NCBI GenBank assembly: GCA_963732925.1
Contig: CAVTBJ010000002.1
Span: 124,001 to 188,000, forward strand
DNA: 64,000 bases
From: DASZRZ01 sp963732925
GTDB taxonomy: Bacteria; Acidobacteriota; Terriglobia; Terriglobales; Acidobacteriaceae
Reading direction: 5' to 3'
The notes beneath the pieces were generated by a model. That model was not told the DNA's origin, did no database searches, and was given only the letters and a program-made list of their open reading frames with translations. The first letter of the stretch is position 1, and each line of letters starts with the position of its first letter. Both the position numbers and the translations under genes were made by a program. Shown piece by piece: positions 18,415 to 27,507 of the stretch.

Positions 18415-21225
18415 GTGGCCAATAAATCCAGAACTCCGAAGAAAACCTCAGACAGAACCGCCGGGAACGTTCGCGCCCGGGTTACCCGCTGGCGCCTTTC
18501 AGATCCTTTCATCAAGGTTGCGCTGGCCGTATTTCTGGTTGGCTCCGTGGCAATGATCGCGGTGTTTGCGCACTACTATCTGGAATTCGACCGCATCATC
18601 GACCACCGCCTCTCAGGCCACCTGTTCAGCAATTCGGCCCGCATCTATGCGCGCCCCCACCCCCTGTCCGTGGGACAGAAGGTGCAACTCGATGACATTT
18701 CTTTCGAACTGCGACGCGCCGGGTACCGCCAGGAGGGGAAGGGCGAGTCGCCCATGGGCTCCTACCGCCTGCTCGACAATGGCATTGAGATTCATCCCGG
18801 AGCGGAGTCTTTTCACAATCAGGACGGCGCCATCGTCACCTTGAAGGACGGTGTGGTCGACAACATCACCGGACTGGGGGGCCTGAGCGGCAAGCGGCTC
18901 AGCGAATACAAACTCGAGCCCCTGCTCATCACTTCCCTGGACAGCCATGACCGGTCCAAGCGCAGGCTCGTGCAATACAAAGACATCCCCAAGCTGCTGG
19001 TCAACGCGGTGACCTCCATTGAAGACCGACGCTTCTTTCATCACAGCGGTGTCAACTTCATGCGGCTTACGGAAGCGGTCTACACCGACCTCGTGGAAGG
19101 CGATCGCGGCCAGGGCGGCTCCACCCTCACCATGCAGGTGGCGCGCGCTTTCTTCCTGAACTACCACAAGACCATTAAGCGCAAGGTTTCGGAAATTCTG
19201 ATCGCATTGGAGCTGGAGCAGAAGCTCACCAAGGAACAGATTTTCGAGGTCTACGCCAACATGGTGAACCTCGGACAACGGGGCTCGTTCTCCATTGATG
19301 GCTTCGCCGAGGCCTCGCGGGCTTACTTCAACAAGGATCTGCAGAGTCTGACCCTGCCCGAGGCCGCCCTCCTGGCCGGCATGGTGCAGCGGCCCAGCTA
19401 TTTGGACCCGTACCGCCACCCGGAGCGGGCGCTGAACCGCCGCAATATGGTGCTGGACGCCATGGTGGAAACCGGGGCAATCAGCCGCGAGCAGGCCGAC
19501 AAAGCCAAAGCCGCTCCCCTCGACCTGGCTCCGCCGAACGTCGAAGCCAGCGATGCTCCTTACTTCATCGATCTGGTGAAGGACCGGCTTCTCAGCAAGT
19601 ACAACGAGACCGACCTATCGGAAAACTCCTACCGCATCTACACCACGCTGGATCCCGACTTGCAGGGCGCCGCCGCCGAGGCGGTTCAGAACGGGCTCAA
19701 AAACGTGGACGAACTGGTGCAGCACATGCGCACCCGCCGCGTGCGGGTAGGCAAAGGCCGCAATGCCAAGGTTGAAACCAAGGTCCTGGATGGGCCCAAG
19801 GCGCAAGTGGCCCTGGTGGCCATGGACCCCCAAACCGGGGAAGTGCTGGCGCTGGTTGGTGGTCGCAACTATGGCTTCAGCCAGCTCAACCATGCCATTG
19901 CACGCCGCCCTATCGGCTCGGTGTTCAAGCCTTTTGTCTATGCCGCCGCGATGAATAGTGCCCTGGGCGGGAGTGCTGGACCCGCAGCGCCCGTTTCCGC
20001 CAGCACCGGCACTCCTGGTGTCACTCCGGCGAATGCTGCTCCCGCCGGCTCTGCTCCCGCCATTGTTGCCTCCAACGGAGCTCCTCCTGCTGATCCCGCT
20101 TCCGGCGCAGGACCGGTATGGACTCCGGCTTCCCAGCTCGAAGATGAGCCCACCACCTTTACTTATGGGAACCCGGACGATCCCCAGATCTACGAGCCGC
20201 ACAATTACAAGGAGGAATACTTCGGGCAGGTAAGCGCGCGTTTTGCTTTGGCGCACTCTCTCAACAACGCCACCGTGAGGCTGGCCGAAGAGGTCGGATA
20301 TGACAATGTGGCCACGCTGGCGCACGCCGCTGGGCTCACCTCCGTGGAGCCCACTCCCGCAATGGCCTTGGGCGCCTACGATGCCACCCCCCTCGAGGTC
20401 GCCGCCGCGTACACCATCTTTGCCAACGACGGCGTGCGCGTGTCGCCCCGCCTGATTACCTCCCTGCGCGATGCTCAGGGTAATCCCATCGAGTCGTTCG
20501 AATCCGACAAGACGCCCGTACTCGATCCCCGCATCGCCTACGTCATGACCACCATGATGGAAGGTGTAGTGAACAGTGGCACGGGAGAGACGGTGCGTGC
20601 TCTGGGCTTCACGGCGCCGGCTGCAGGAAAAACCGGAACCTCGCACGACGGGTGGTTTGCGGGTTATACCTCCAATCTGCTCTGTATCGTCTGGGTGGGT
20701 TTCGATGATTACAGCGATCTGCACCTGAGCGGCTCGGCTGCGGCCGCCCCCATCTGGGCCGATTTCATGAAGCAGGCCGGCAAATTATGGCAGTACTCCG
20801 ACACTAAGGAGTTCGAGGCGCCCCAAGGCGTGGTGAATGTCAGCCTCGACAAAGTCACCAACCGGCTGGCCACCCCTTCCTGCCCCGACGATTATTCCGT
20901 GGCCTTCATCTACGGGACCCAACCGCAGCAGACATGCGACCAGACTGACAATCGCGGCTTCTTCTCCCGCATCCTGGGCCTGGGTTCGTCGCAGCCCCCG
21001 GGAGCAGGCGAATCGTCCAGCGCCCAGCCTCGCCCGGGAGGTGGCCCTACGTTCCGTTCCGCGGCCCCAGCCGGCCCGAACTCCAGGGGCAACGGGTCCC
21101 AACCCCCGGCCAACGCGCAGGACCAGGGCAAGAAGAAGGGCATCTTCGGAAAGATCTTCGGCATTTTTAAAGGCGACGACAGCGAACCCGACCCGCGGAG
21201 GAACCGCGACCCCAGCCAGCACTAA
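18415..21225 (+). CDS. Penicillin-binding protein 1B-type bifunctional transglycosylase/transpeptidase
   Basis: 936 residues from GTG. Cytoplasmic basic tail, membrane helix (FIKVALAVFLVGSVAMIAVF), a UB2H-like region (ARIYARPHPLSVGQKVQL), GT51 glycosyltransferase with IEDRRFFHHSGVNFMRL and GGSTLTMQVARAFFLN, then the transpeptidase with SVFKPF (SxxK, about residue 503), SLNNAT (SxN, about 616) and KTGTSHDGWF (KTG, about 739). It polymerises and crosslinks peptidoglycan in the periplasm. Between SxxK and SxN is an insert of about 60 residues, almost all Ala, Pro, Ser, Gly and Thr. The C-terminus is a low-complexity Pro/Gly/Lys tail. The UB2H-like region suggests a PBP1b type with an outer-membrane activator. 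Confidence 0.93.
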   Translation: MANKSRTPKKTSDRTAGNVRARVTRWRLSDPFIKVALAVFLVGSVAMIAVFAHYYLEFDRIIDHRLSGHLFSNSARIYARPHPLSVGQKVQLDDISFELRRAGYRQEGKGESPMGSYRLLDNGIEIHPGAESFHNQDGAIVTLKDGVVDNITGLGGLSGKRLSEYKLEPLLITSLDSHDRSKRRLVQYKDIPKLLVNAVTSIEDRRFFHHSGVNFMRLTEAVYTDLVEGDRGQGGSTLTMQVARAFFLNYHKTIKRKVSEILIALELEQKLTKEQIFEVYANMVNLGQRGSFSIDGFAEASRAYFNKDLQSLTLPEAALLAGMVQRPSYLDPYRHPERALNRRNMVLDAMVETGAISREQADKAKAAPLDLAPPNVEASDAPYFIDLVKDRLLSKYNETDLSENSYRIYTTLDPDLQGAAAEAVQNGLKNVDELVQHMRTRRVRVGKGRNAKVETKVLDGPKAQVALVAMDPQTGEVLALVGGRNYGFSQLNHAIARRPIGSVFKPFVYAAAMNSALGGSAGPAAPVSASTGTPGVTPANAAPAGSAPAIVASNGAPPADPASGAGPVWTPASQLEDEPTTFTYGNPDDPQIYEPHNYKEEYFGQVSARFALAHSLNNATVRLAEEVGYDNVATLAHAAGLTSVEPTPAMALGAYDATPLEVAAAYTIFANDGVRVSPRLITSLRDAQGNPIESFESDKTPVLDPRIAYVMTTMMEGVVNSGTGETVRALGFTAPAAGKTGTSHDGWFAGYTSNLLCIVWVGFDDYSDLHLSGSAAAAPIWADFMKQAGKLWQYSDTKEFEAPQGVVNVSLDKVTNRLATPSCPDDYSVAFIYGTQPQQTCDQTDNRGFFSRILGLGSSQPPGAGESSSAQPRPGGGPTFRSAAPAGPNSRGNGSQPPANAQDQGKKKGIFGKIFGIFKGDDSEPDPRRNRDPSQH

Positions 21226-21342
21226 TTCCCGCGCCGGCCAAGCACAACTTTCGTGCTCGCCAGCGGTGGGAATGGGTGTCTAATACTCCTAAATGCGGCT
21301 GCCTGCCGCCTTCGGTTCAGGGCCGCAGTCAGGAGGTTTGTG

Positions 21343-22155
21343 ATGTCCCGCCACAGTTGCCGAGGACCGCTCAGTGCAGTCCTCATGGTATGGATTGGTT
21401 TGGGCCTTTGCTTCGCTCAGGTCGAAATGCCCGCCGTGAGCCAGCCTGCTCCTCCGCCCAAAGTAGCCCCGCCTTCGCCGACAGCCAGCTTGGAGCAGTT
21501 GGATTCCCAGGGTGATCTGCTTCGCCAGGACAAGAGATACCTGGACGCGCTCGATTACTATGAAGCGGCCCTGAAGCGGATTCCCAACAGAGAAGCCTTG
21601 CTGCACAACAAAATCGGAATCACGAATCTGCAAATGGGCCAACTGGATGAGGCCAAAAGGGGCTTTCGGGACGCTTTGAAAGCCGATAAGAATTTCCCCG
21701 AGGCTCATAATAATCTGGGCGTGCTCTACTACATGCAGAAGAAGTACGGGGATGCGGTAAAGGAATACGAGCAGGCCCTGAAGCTGCGGCAATCTGCGTC
21801 CTTCTACGCCAATCTGGGCAATGCCCATTTCGCGCAAAAAGACTTCGAGAAAGCTGCTCTTGCGTTTCAGCAAGCGATTGCGCTAGATCCGCGCGTTCTG
21901 GACCGGCGGTCGAACTTGCCGGGCGCGTCCGCCCAGCTTCCCAACCCGCAGGATGAGGCAACATTCAGCTTCGTGCTCGCCAAGATATTTTCCAAGCAAG
22001 GGGATCTGGACCGCGCGCTACAGCACCTGCGTATGGCCATGGAAGACGGCTACCCGGACATCGCCAAGGTCTACCAGGAACCAGATTTTGCGCCGCTGCG
22101 CAAGGACCCCCGCTTTGCTCAGCTGATGGCGGCCAAACCCGCAGCGCTCAAGTAG
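21343..22155 (+). CDS. Exported TPR-repeat protein
   Basis: 270 residues. The ATG at 21343 follows AGGAGGT closely. Signal peptide (AVLMVWIGLGLCFAQ), a Pro-rich linker, then at least four TPR units: QGDLLRQDKRYLDALDYYEA, KIGITNLQMGQLDEAKRGF, AHNNLGVLYYMQKKYGDAVK, NLGNAHFAQKDFEKAALAF. A further helical segment with SFVLAKIFSKQGDLDRALQH ends in a conserved-looking EPDFAPLRKDPRF motif, common at the end of TPR proteins. TPRs act as protein-interaction scaffolds. The location is probably periplasmic. It lies 118 bp after the PBP gene, but co-transcription is not shown. Confidence 0.85.
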   Translation: MSRHSCRGPLSAVLMVWIGLGLCFAQVEMPAVSQPAPPPKVAPPSPTASLEQLDSQGDLLRQDKRYLDALDYYEAALKRIPNREALLHNKIGITNLQMGQLDEAKRGFRDALKADKNFPEAHNNLGVLYYMQKKYGDAVKEYEQALKLRQSASFYANLGNAHFAQKDFEKAALAFQQAIALDPRVLDRRSNLPGASAQLPNPQDEATFSFVLAKIFSKQGDLDRALQHLRMAMEDGYPDIAKVYQEPDFAPLRKDPRFAQLMAAKPAALK

Positions 22156-22328
22156 AGGAAGCCATTTCTCCGCAGCGCCCCGAGCAACAAATCGCTCCTC
22201 GCCGGGTTTAGAGAAGTGGCAAGGGACAGCATTCCGGAGCCCTTTCGGAATGCGTCATGGAGTCGCCGCCGAGAGCTATTCACTGCCCCGCGATGGCTTT
22301 CGGCGGTCCTCTTTTGAGGCGGTAATCT

Positions 22329-22982
22329 CTATCGTGGAGCGATCTGCTGGCGCTCGAGCGCCAAGTCCGCCGGACTTCGCTGGTCGAGATACCGTTGGAT
22401 GGCTTCCTCGAGTTTCCCTTGCGCCCGCAGGACAAAATCCACGGCATCCCGGGCCGCGCCCTGCCCGCCGGCATGCTCCGTCACCCAGTGGGCCTCGGCC
22501 AGCGCCTCCGGGCGGGCGTCCGCCACCGCAATCGCCAGCCCGCAGTTGCGCATCACCGGCAGGTCCACGATGTCGTCGCCCACGAATGCCGCTTGCTCGG
22601 CTGTCAGGTTTTCCTGGCGCAGAATCTGCTCGAATGCTGTCAGCTTGTCGGAAATGCCCTGTAGCACGTGGTCCACTCGCAGGTCGCGCGCCCGCAGGGC
22701 CACAGTTTCCGATACCCGCTTGGTGATCAGGCCGGTTTTGATCCCGCTCAGCCTCGCCAGCGAAATCGCGGTCCCGTCATGCGCGTGGAACCCCTTGGCT
22801 TCGATCATGCTCTGGCTGTGGATGCCGTACCCGCCGGCATCGGCCAGCTCTTCCCTGCGTGAACTCGTCTTCTGTTCGCTCTCCGGCGGAGCGGGAAACA
22901 GGAAAATGGTTCCGTTTGTCAGGACCCCATCTACGTCAAACAGCAGCAGCTTGATTCGTTTCGCCCGCTCTTCGGCACTCAT
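22329..22982 (-). CDS. kdsC: 3-deoxy-D-manno-octulosonate 8-phosphate phosphatase KdsC
   Basis: HAD-family type C0 phosphatase that makes Kdo for lipopolysaccharide. 217 residues. Motif I is LLLFDVDGVLTNGTIFL, followed by FHAHDGTAISLARLSGI and LITKRVSETVALRARDL (motif II region), then AAFVGDDIVDLPVM (motif IV) and GLAIAVADARPEALAEAHWV with HAGGQGAARDAVDFVL. The segment between motif I and the HDG element is about 20 residues longer than usual. kdsD, which makes the pathway's first dedicated sugar phosphate, lies 2.5 kb upstream on the same strand. Confidence 0.9.
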   Translation of the reverse strand: MSAEERAKRIKLLLFDVDGVLTNGTIFLFPAPPESEQKTSSRREELADAGGYGIHSQSMIEAKGFHAHDGTAISLARLSGIKTGLITKRVSETVALRARDLRVDHVLQGISDKLTAFEQILRQENLTAEQAAFVGDDIVDLPVMRNCGLAIAVADARPEALAEAHWVTEHAGGQGAARDAVDFVLRAQGKLEEAIQRYLDQRSPADLALERQQIAPR

Positions 22983-23025
22983 GCCGGGATTCTAACAAAG
23001 AAGCAGACACCGCCCGCCAGGGCCG

Positions 23026-23361
23026 CTACAGGTTGCCGGCCACAAACTCTTCAATTTCCAGTTTCAGCACGGATCGGCAATCGCCGCAGAGCAGCAGAAT
23101 CTGGTCTACATCGGAGCTCAGAATGGCGATCTTCAGGCTGTCGCAGTTGGCGCACCCGGTGGTCGGCTCGCCGGAGAGGGGCTCGCTGGCTACCAGCGGG
23201 GATTCGCGGTCAAACTGCCCCGTTCTCTTGGTGTTGAGCTCGAAGGTGCTGCGGCAGTCCGCGCACACGTGGTTGTAGCAGCACTTGGGTTCACAGGAGT
23301 AGATAATTTCGCTTCCGCCGCATTGCGGGCAGCGGATCAGATCTTTGAGCTCGGCAGACAC
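23026..23361 (-). CDS. Zinc-ribbon protein
   Basis: 111 residues from a GTG (VSAELKDLIRCPQCGG). It contains CPQC...CNHVCADC and a second CANC...CGDC pair, so it probably carries two zinc ribbons: one at residues 10-40 and another at 70-95. Strands between them are short and hydrophobic (KIAILSSDVDQILLLCGDC, VLKLEIEEF). There is no membrane helix. A role in protein or nucleic acid binding is possible, but nothing here identifies a partner. A longer in-frame start reaches 23598 with no family support. It sits 43 bp upstream of kdsC and may be in the same transcript. Confidence 0.65.
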   Translation of the reverse strand: MSAELKDLIRCPQCGGSEIIYSCEPKCCYNHVCADCRSTFELNTKRTGQFDRESPLVASEPLSGEPTTGCANCDSLKIAILSSDVDQILLLCGDCRSVLKLEIEEFVAGNL

Positions 23362-23444
23362 GCTCCCGATTCTAGCGCAACTCCGCCCCGCCAACCGGGG
23401 TTCATGGTCTAGACTTATACAGGAAGCAGGGAGCGGGCTGTCGC

Positions 23445-25250
23445 ATGTGCATCGCCTTCCACCGTCTCGCGTTGGACCTCGTGGTCGCTCCGGCTCTGCT
23501 TGTGTCCGTTGCTCTAGGCCAATCGCTGCCTTCCGCAAGTCCGGCGGCGGGCGCGCAGCAGAATTCCAAGGCCGCAATCTCTCCGGCGCAGGCTCCACCA
23601 GCGCCGGCTAAAAAGAAGCAAACTCAAAAAAGTGCGTTGCCGGTTTCTCCCGCGGAGCAAATCCGCGAGGAGCGCACCCAATTGGCCCGGGACCTGTTAG
23701 AGCTCAGCTACTCCATCGGCGCTACCATCCCACCCAACGAGCGCGTGAAGGTTCTGCCCCGGCAGATTACCGCGGCCAATTTCATTGACCCGAGATTGGC
23801 CTCCCAGTGGGCAGAAGAAGCGTTGGCTTTTGCCCAGGAGCTTACCCCCGGAGACGATCGGGATTCTGTCTACGCCAGCGCAATCCCTGTCCTGGCCCGC
23901 CGCGACCCGGAACACGCCCTGGAAGTTTTCCGCACCGTGCCCGCCGAAGCGGCGACCAGCCCGGCATTCAATTTTGCTCTGCAGGGTCTATTTGCCACCC
24001 TGGTTCGGGAGCAGGGCTCCGAGGGCATGGACTTAGTGCGCCAGGAAGCTCTGCGTCTTTCGCAGGCCAGCTACTATCCCTACTCCGCGGTCCTGAATGC
24101 CTCGCGAGAGCTGCACAGCTCGGACGCTCAACTGCGCCAGGCTTTGTTCTACGAGTCGGCCTCTGCCTACAATCAGGGCACTGATTCTCCGGAAAGCGAC
24201 GCCGAGTTCGCCCGCATGCTCCAGCGGGAAGGGCCACGGGTCCCGCTTCCCGCGGCGCAATTGGCGTATCACTCCCTGGTGGACAAGCTGCTCGCCCGGG
24301 CTGAGCGCGAAGACCAGCAAGCCTCCGCTCTCTCGTCCAGCGACTCCTCTTCTTCGTCCTCGCCTTCTGCCTCACCGGCGCGGGATTCTGCCGACAGTCT
24401 GCTGCGCCGTCTGCTTCCCGTGCTGCAAAGAATCGATCCGGAACTGCGGCAACAGGTACTGGAGGAGCGTCCCTCTGTGGCGGCTTCCAGCGTGGTGGGA
24501 AACGGCGTTTCGCGGGCGGGATTGTTCTTCCCGAGCGGGGGTTTCGGCCCTTCTCCATCGCGGCCCCAGCAAGCACGGATGGGAGATCAGCAGCAGGAAT
24601 TTATGCAGTACAGCCAGGCACGCCGTAATCCCGCAGGCGCACTGACGGCCAGCACCGCTATCTCCGACCCGCTGCCGCGCGCGCTGGCTCTGGTGGGGGC
24701 TGCCGCCGGGCTGGCGCGCAAGGATCCGGCAGGCGCAAGCACCGCGCTCCAGCAGGCTCTCGACGCGGCCGGCCAGATCACCGATCCTGGTCAGCAGTTG
24801 CAGGTTGCGGTGACCATGACGATGGTGACGGCCCAGATGAAAGACAGTGCCGCTCTGCGCACCATCCTGCAACGAGGGTTTCAGGCTGCGGACACCTTGC
24901 AGCAGAGTGACGACGAAGCTGCATCCTCGCGTGCTCAGTCCACTCTGCAGCGGCTGGCGCGCAGCGGATTTCAGCAGGATCCCGCGCTCACGCTCTCCTT
25001 CGTGAACCAGGAGCGCGTGCCCGTAACCCAGGCGGAATTGCTGATCGAAGGCGCCGAGGCCATTGTGCGAGGCCGCGGGCGCGGCGAGTCAGGATACCGC
25101 TTCGGCGGAGCGCCGCAAAGGCAGGAGCCAGCGTCGCCAGCTCCCAATCCCTCTCCTCCGGCGCAAACTTCTTCCGCGCAACTTCTTCCGCGCAAACCAG
25201 GCAGGCCGAAGAATCGCGCCCCTAGTAGTGCGAGGTCGTTGGGCCCCTAG
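23445..25250 (+). CDS. Large exported helical-repeat protein of unknown function
   Basis: 601 residues. A signal-like start (DLVVAPALLVSVALGQ) and Ala/Pro/Lys linker precede a mostly helical body: QIREERTQLARDLLELSYSI, LASQWAEEALAFAQEL, DSVYASAIPVLARRDPEHAL, then similar helix pairs to about residue 540. The pattern ('RDPEHALEVF', 'RKDPAGASTALQQALD') suggests degenerate TPR-like pairs. A Ser-rich insert lies near residue 295. The C-terminus is Pro/Gln-rich and disordered. I do not recognise a domain. The stop overlaps the convergent small gene at 25247 by 4 bp. Confidence 0.7.
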   Translation: MCIAFHRLALDLVVAPALLVSVALGQSLPSASPAAGAQQNSKAAISPAQAPPAPAKKKQTQKSALPVSPAEQIREERTQLARDLLELSYSIGATIPPNERVKVLPRQITAANFIDPRLASQWAEEALAFAQELTPGDDRDSVYASAIPVLARRDPEHALEVFRTVPAEAATSPAFNFALQGLFATLVREQGSEGMDLVRQEALRLSQASYYPYSAVLNASRELHSSDAQLRQALFYESASAYNQGTDSPESDAEFARMLQREGPRVPLPAAQLAYHSLVDKLLARAEREDQQASALSSSDSSSSSSPSASPARDSADSLLRRLLPVLQRIDPELRQQVLEERPSVAASSVVGNGVSRAGLFFPSGGFGPSPSRPQQARMGDQQQEFMQYSQARRNPAGALTASTAISDPLPRALALVGAAAGLARKDPAGASTALQQALDAAGQITDPGQQLQVAVTMTMVTAQMKDSAALRTILQRGFQAADTLQQSDDEAASSRAQSTLQRLARSGFQQDPALTLSFVNQERVPVTQAELLIEGAEAIVRGRGRGESGYRFGGAPQRQEPASPAPNPSPPAQTSSAQLLPRKPGRPKNRAPSSARSLGP

Positions 25251-25465
25251 GCCGCTTGCGAAGCCAGTTGGTCCAGCAACTCCTTCCCCATCTTCTGCAG
25301 TTCTCCGTACTGTCGCTGGTATTCCAGAAACAGGCGGTTCATCTCAAGCGACCGTTCCGGTTTGAGCCTGGCGCGCAGCAGCATATCGCGCACGTGAACC
25401 GGATTGGGCAGAACCGCCTCTTCGCGCAACTCGTCCAGAGCGGCATTGGGATCGTAGTGATACAT
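25247..25465 (-). CDS. Small hypothetical protein, 72 residues
   Basis: Starts at MYHYDPNAALDELREEA. It is charged and helical (RDMLLRARLKPERSLEMNRL, EYQRQYGELQKMGKELLDQL), with no membrane helix. It lies 20 bp downstream of kdsD on the same strand, so it is probably co-transcribed with it. An upstream in-frame ATG at 25507 would lie inside the kdsD coding region and is less likely. I do not recognise the family. Confidence 0.6.
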   Translation of the reverse strand: MYHYDPNAALDELREEAVLPNPVHVRDMLLRARLKPERSLEMNRLFLEYQRQYGELQKMGKELLDQLASQAA

Positions 25466-25485
25466 AGGAGTCTCCCTGCAACAGC

Positions 25486-26487
25486 CTACAACATCTGCGT
25501 TCCCCACAAATCATGAAGGTGCAGAATTCCCAGCAAGCGGCCCTCGCCGTCCACCACGGGAAGCGACGTGATGCGCCGCTTCTCCATCAGGTTTAAGGCC
25601 GCCGTAGCAAATTCCTCAGGCGAGATCGTCGCCGGCCCCGGGGTCATGCACTCTCCTGCCGCCAGGTCCATCACGCTTTGGCCGCGCGTTTCCAGCAGCC
25701 GGCGCAGGTCACCGTCGCTGATCACTCCCTTGAGCGCGCCATTTTCTAAAACTGTAGTAACTCCCAGCCCCTTGCGCGACATCTCATAAATCACCTGCGG
25801 CATTTTCGTGTGGGGAGCGACCTGGGGAAGCGCCTCGCCGGTATGCATCAGGCTGGCCACCCGCGCCAGCTTCTTGCCCAGTTTTCCTCCCGGGTGCAAG
25901 CCGGCAAAGTCATCCTCCCGGAAGCCGCGTTTTTCCGCCAGCGCCACCGCGAGGGCGTCGCCCAGAGCAAGCATGGTGGTGGTGGAAGCCGTCGGAGCCA
26001 GGCCCAGCGAGCACGCCTCCTGCGCCACCGAGCAATCCAGGACCACATCGGCAGCCTGCGCCAGCGTGGACAGCCGCACGCTTCCCGCAGGATTCCCAGA
26101 CGCCGCGCCGCCATCGCACGTCATGGCGATCAGCCGGACACCCAGGCGTTTGATCGTGGGCAGGAGGGCCAGGATTTCCGCTGTCTCGCCGCTATAGGAG
26201 AGCGCCAGCACCACGTCACCGCGAACAATCATTCCCAAGTCGCCATGGGCCGCCTCCGCGGGATGCAGAAACAGCGCCGGAGTACCCGTAGAGGAAAGGG
26301 TCGCGGCTACTTTGCGTGCCACCAGCCCGCTCTTGCCCAGGCCCGTAACCACCACCCGCCCGCCACAGTCATAAAGGCAATCGAGCGCTTGGTTGAACGC
26401 CTCCGCCATTGTGCCCGCCAGGCGTTCGGCAAGCGCCCGCAAAGCTTCCGCCTCAATGCGAACTACGTTTTCGCCAGTCCGGTTCAC
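25486..26487 (-). CDS. kdsD: D-arabinose-5-phosphate isomerase KdsD
   Basis: Converts ribulose 5-phosphate to arabinose 5-phosphate, the first step of Kdo synthesis. 333 residues from GTG. SIS domain: RVVVTGLGKSGLVARKVAAT, ALFLHPAEAAHGDLG (with the family His), VLALSYSGETAEILALLP and the second half with FAGLHPGGKLGKKL. A CBS pair follows: VASLMHTGEALPQVAPHTKM and GECMTPGPATISPEEFATAA. kdsC lies 2.5 kb downstream on the same strand, so Kdo genes are grouped loosely here. Confidence 0.93.
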   Translation of the reverse strand: MNRTGENVVRIEAEALRALAERLAGTMAEAFNQALDCLYDCGGRVVVTGLGKSGLVARKVAATLSSTGTPALFLHPAEAAHGDLGMIVRGDVVLALSYSGETAEILALLPTIKRLGVRLIAMTCDGGAASGNPAGSVRLSTLAQAADVVLDCSVAQEACSLGLAPTASTTTMLALGDALAVALAEKRGFREDDFAGLHPGGKLGKKLARVASLMHTGEALPQVAPHTKMPQVIYEMSRKGLGVTTVLENGALKGVISDGDLRRLLETRGQSVMDLAAGECMTPGPATISPEEFATAALNLMEKRRITSLPVVDGEGRLLGILHLHDLWGTQML

Positions 26488-26507
26488 TTAGGAGAGATGT
26501 TAGCAAA

Positions 26508-26541
26508 CCGGGGTCGATCGCGGGGACCTGCCGACCCCCGG
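26508..26541. repeat. Inverted repeat (hairpin 1 of 3)
   Basis: CCGGGGTCG at 26508-26516 pairs with CGACCCCCGG at 26532-26541, with one extra C on the right arm. It is the first of three hairpins in the 250 bp after the kdsD start, in a stretch with no convincing gene. Confidence 0.6.
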
Positions 26542-26566
26542 TAAGCTTGCTTGCCTGCCCGTGCTC

Positions 26567-26604
26567 CCGTTGATGACGGCTATCGCTGGTGCGGGAATCA
26601 ACGG
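26567..26604. repeat. Inverted repeat (hairpin 2 of 3)
   Basis: CCGTTGAT at 26567-26574 pairs exactly with ATCAACGG at 26597-26604. The pairing can extend a few bases outward with a mismatch. The loop is 22 bases. Confidence 0.55.
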
Positions 26605-26698
26605 AACACGAAGCGCCGCAATGACCGCTATGGAGGGAAACCGTTCACAAAGAGCACGTTCCAGTGAAGTGTTCGCGACGGGGTCAGATGGGGGCACC

Positions 26699-26727
26699 CC
26701 CACTCAACGAAAACCGCGTTGAGTGGG
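26699..26727. repeat. Inverted repeat (hairpin 3 of 3)
   Basis: CCCACTCAACG at 26699-26709 pairs perfectly with CGTTGAGTGGG at 26717-26727 over a 7-base loop. No T-run follows on either strand, so a simple intrinsic terminator is unlikely. It sits right beside the RHS core remnant. Confidence 0.7.
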
Positions 26728-26736
26728 CCACCCGCC

Positions 26737-26803
26737 ATTGGTGACCACCCGCGTCGAGCCCAGATGATCCAGAAAATAGAAGTCGGGGATGTTCCCACCG
26801 TTC
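26737..26803 (-). pseudogene. Remnant of an RHS repeat-associated core
   Basis: On the minus strand these bases read GGNIPDFYFLDHLGSTRVVT followed by NGG. DHLGSTR is the hallmark of the RHS core. The intact copy at 29.9 kb reads GGNVFYFFADHLGSTRLIT. Only about 22 codons survive, with no flanking RHS sequence. This shows that at least two RHS genes, or a duplicated one, once stood here. The stretch 26488-26890 otherwise holds only the three hairpins. Confidence 0.75.
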
Positions 26804-26890
26804 GAAAATCGCGGAGGGTGGGGCATCCCAGCCTGGGGTAGGGCTTGCCCGCCCGGAACTCACCTCCCAGACGTGTCAGAAAATGGGGGG

Positions 26891-27271
26891 CTACTTCTGG
26901 AACAAGCTCAAATTCGATTTTCTGTCATAGGGAGAACTCGCCCCGCCATAAAGTTCTAAACGAGGCGGGCAAATTCGATCAGCCACCAGTACGTATATCA
27001 ACAAACTCGGAACCCATAGCCCCGCAGTCCCAAAGAACAAAGCCCATCCCCGGAGTCCGAGACCAATTAATACCAACAGAGTTAAACCTATGGCACCCCA
27101 GACCTCAAATTGTGACTGTTTTCGCGGAAGTTGCAATTCACGTGCACAACCGGGGCATACCCAAGGTTTTCCTGCCCAAATCTCGTCGTTGCGCATTAGT
27201 GCTCCACAACTTGGACATCGATACCGAGCCCTCAATCGCAATCTGGATCTCCCCGTCGAGAAGTCTTGCAC
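26891..27271 (-). CDS. Small zinc-ribbon, two-helix membrane protein (copy A)
   Basis: 126 residues. The zinc ribbon has YRCPSCGALMR ... WVCPGCARELQ, then two hydrophobic helices (WGAIGLTLLVLIGLGL and LFFGTAGLWVPSLLIYVLVA) and a short cytoplasmic-type tail. The layout matches the protein at 27508-27849: Y-x-CPxC, second CxxC 18-20 residues on, two helices at the same spacing. They are probably paralogues. It lies downstream of RHS tail sequence and beside an RHS core remnant, positions where immunity or partner genes are often found. No function is established. Confidence 0.65.
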   Translation of the reverse strand: MQDFSTGRSRLRLRARYRCPSCGALMRNDEIWAGKPWVCPGCARELQLPRKQSQFEVWGAIGLTLLVLIGLGLRGWALFFGTAGLWVPSLLIYVLVADRICPPRLELYGGASSPYDRKSNLSLFQK

Positions 27272-27507
27272 TTAGTTTTAGGACAATTTTAGTCCTCTCT
27301 TGTCAACTCGTAGCCGGTGACCGCTCCAACAGCGACAGCCGGTCTTAGAGCGTTTGGGAAATTCATGGCCTGATCCCCGCTCCGGGGTAGACGAAGAATG
27401 GGGTCACCTCACCCTAGTTAGCAAGTCCGTGCGTAAGTGGCTTGAGACACCGATTGATCCGGTGATGCCCGTCTCTTCGAAATAGAAAAGGTCAATATTG
27501 ATTTTCG
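27272..27507. other. Non-coding stretch between the two zinc-ribbon genes
   Basis: No convincing gene. On the minus strand around 27425-27505 a short reading, INIDLFYFEETGITGSIGV, weakly recalls the FYFxDHLGSTRVV part of an RHS core, but the match is too poor to call. Confidence 0.4.
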
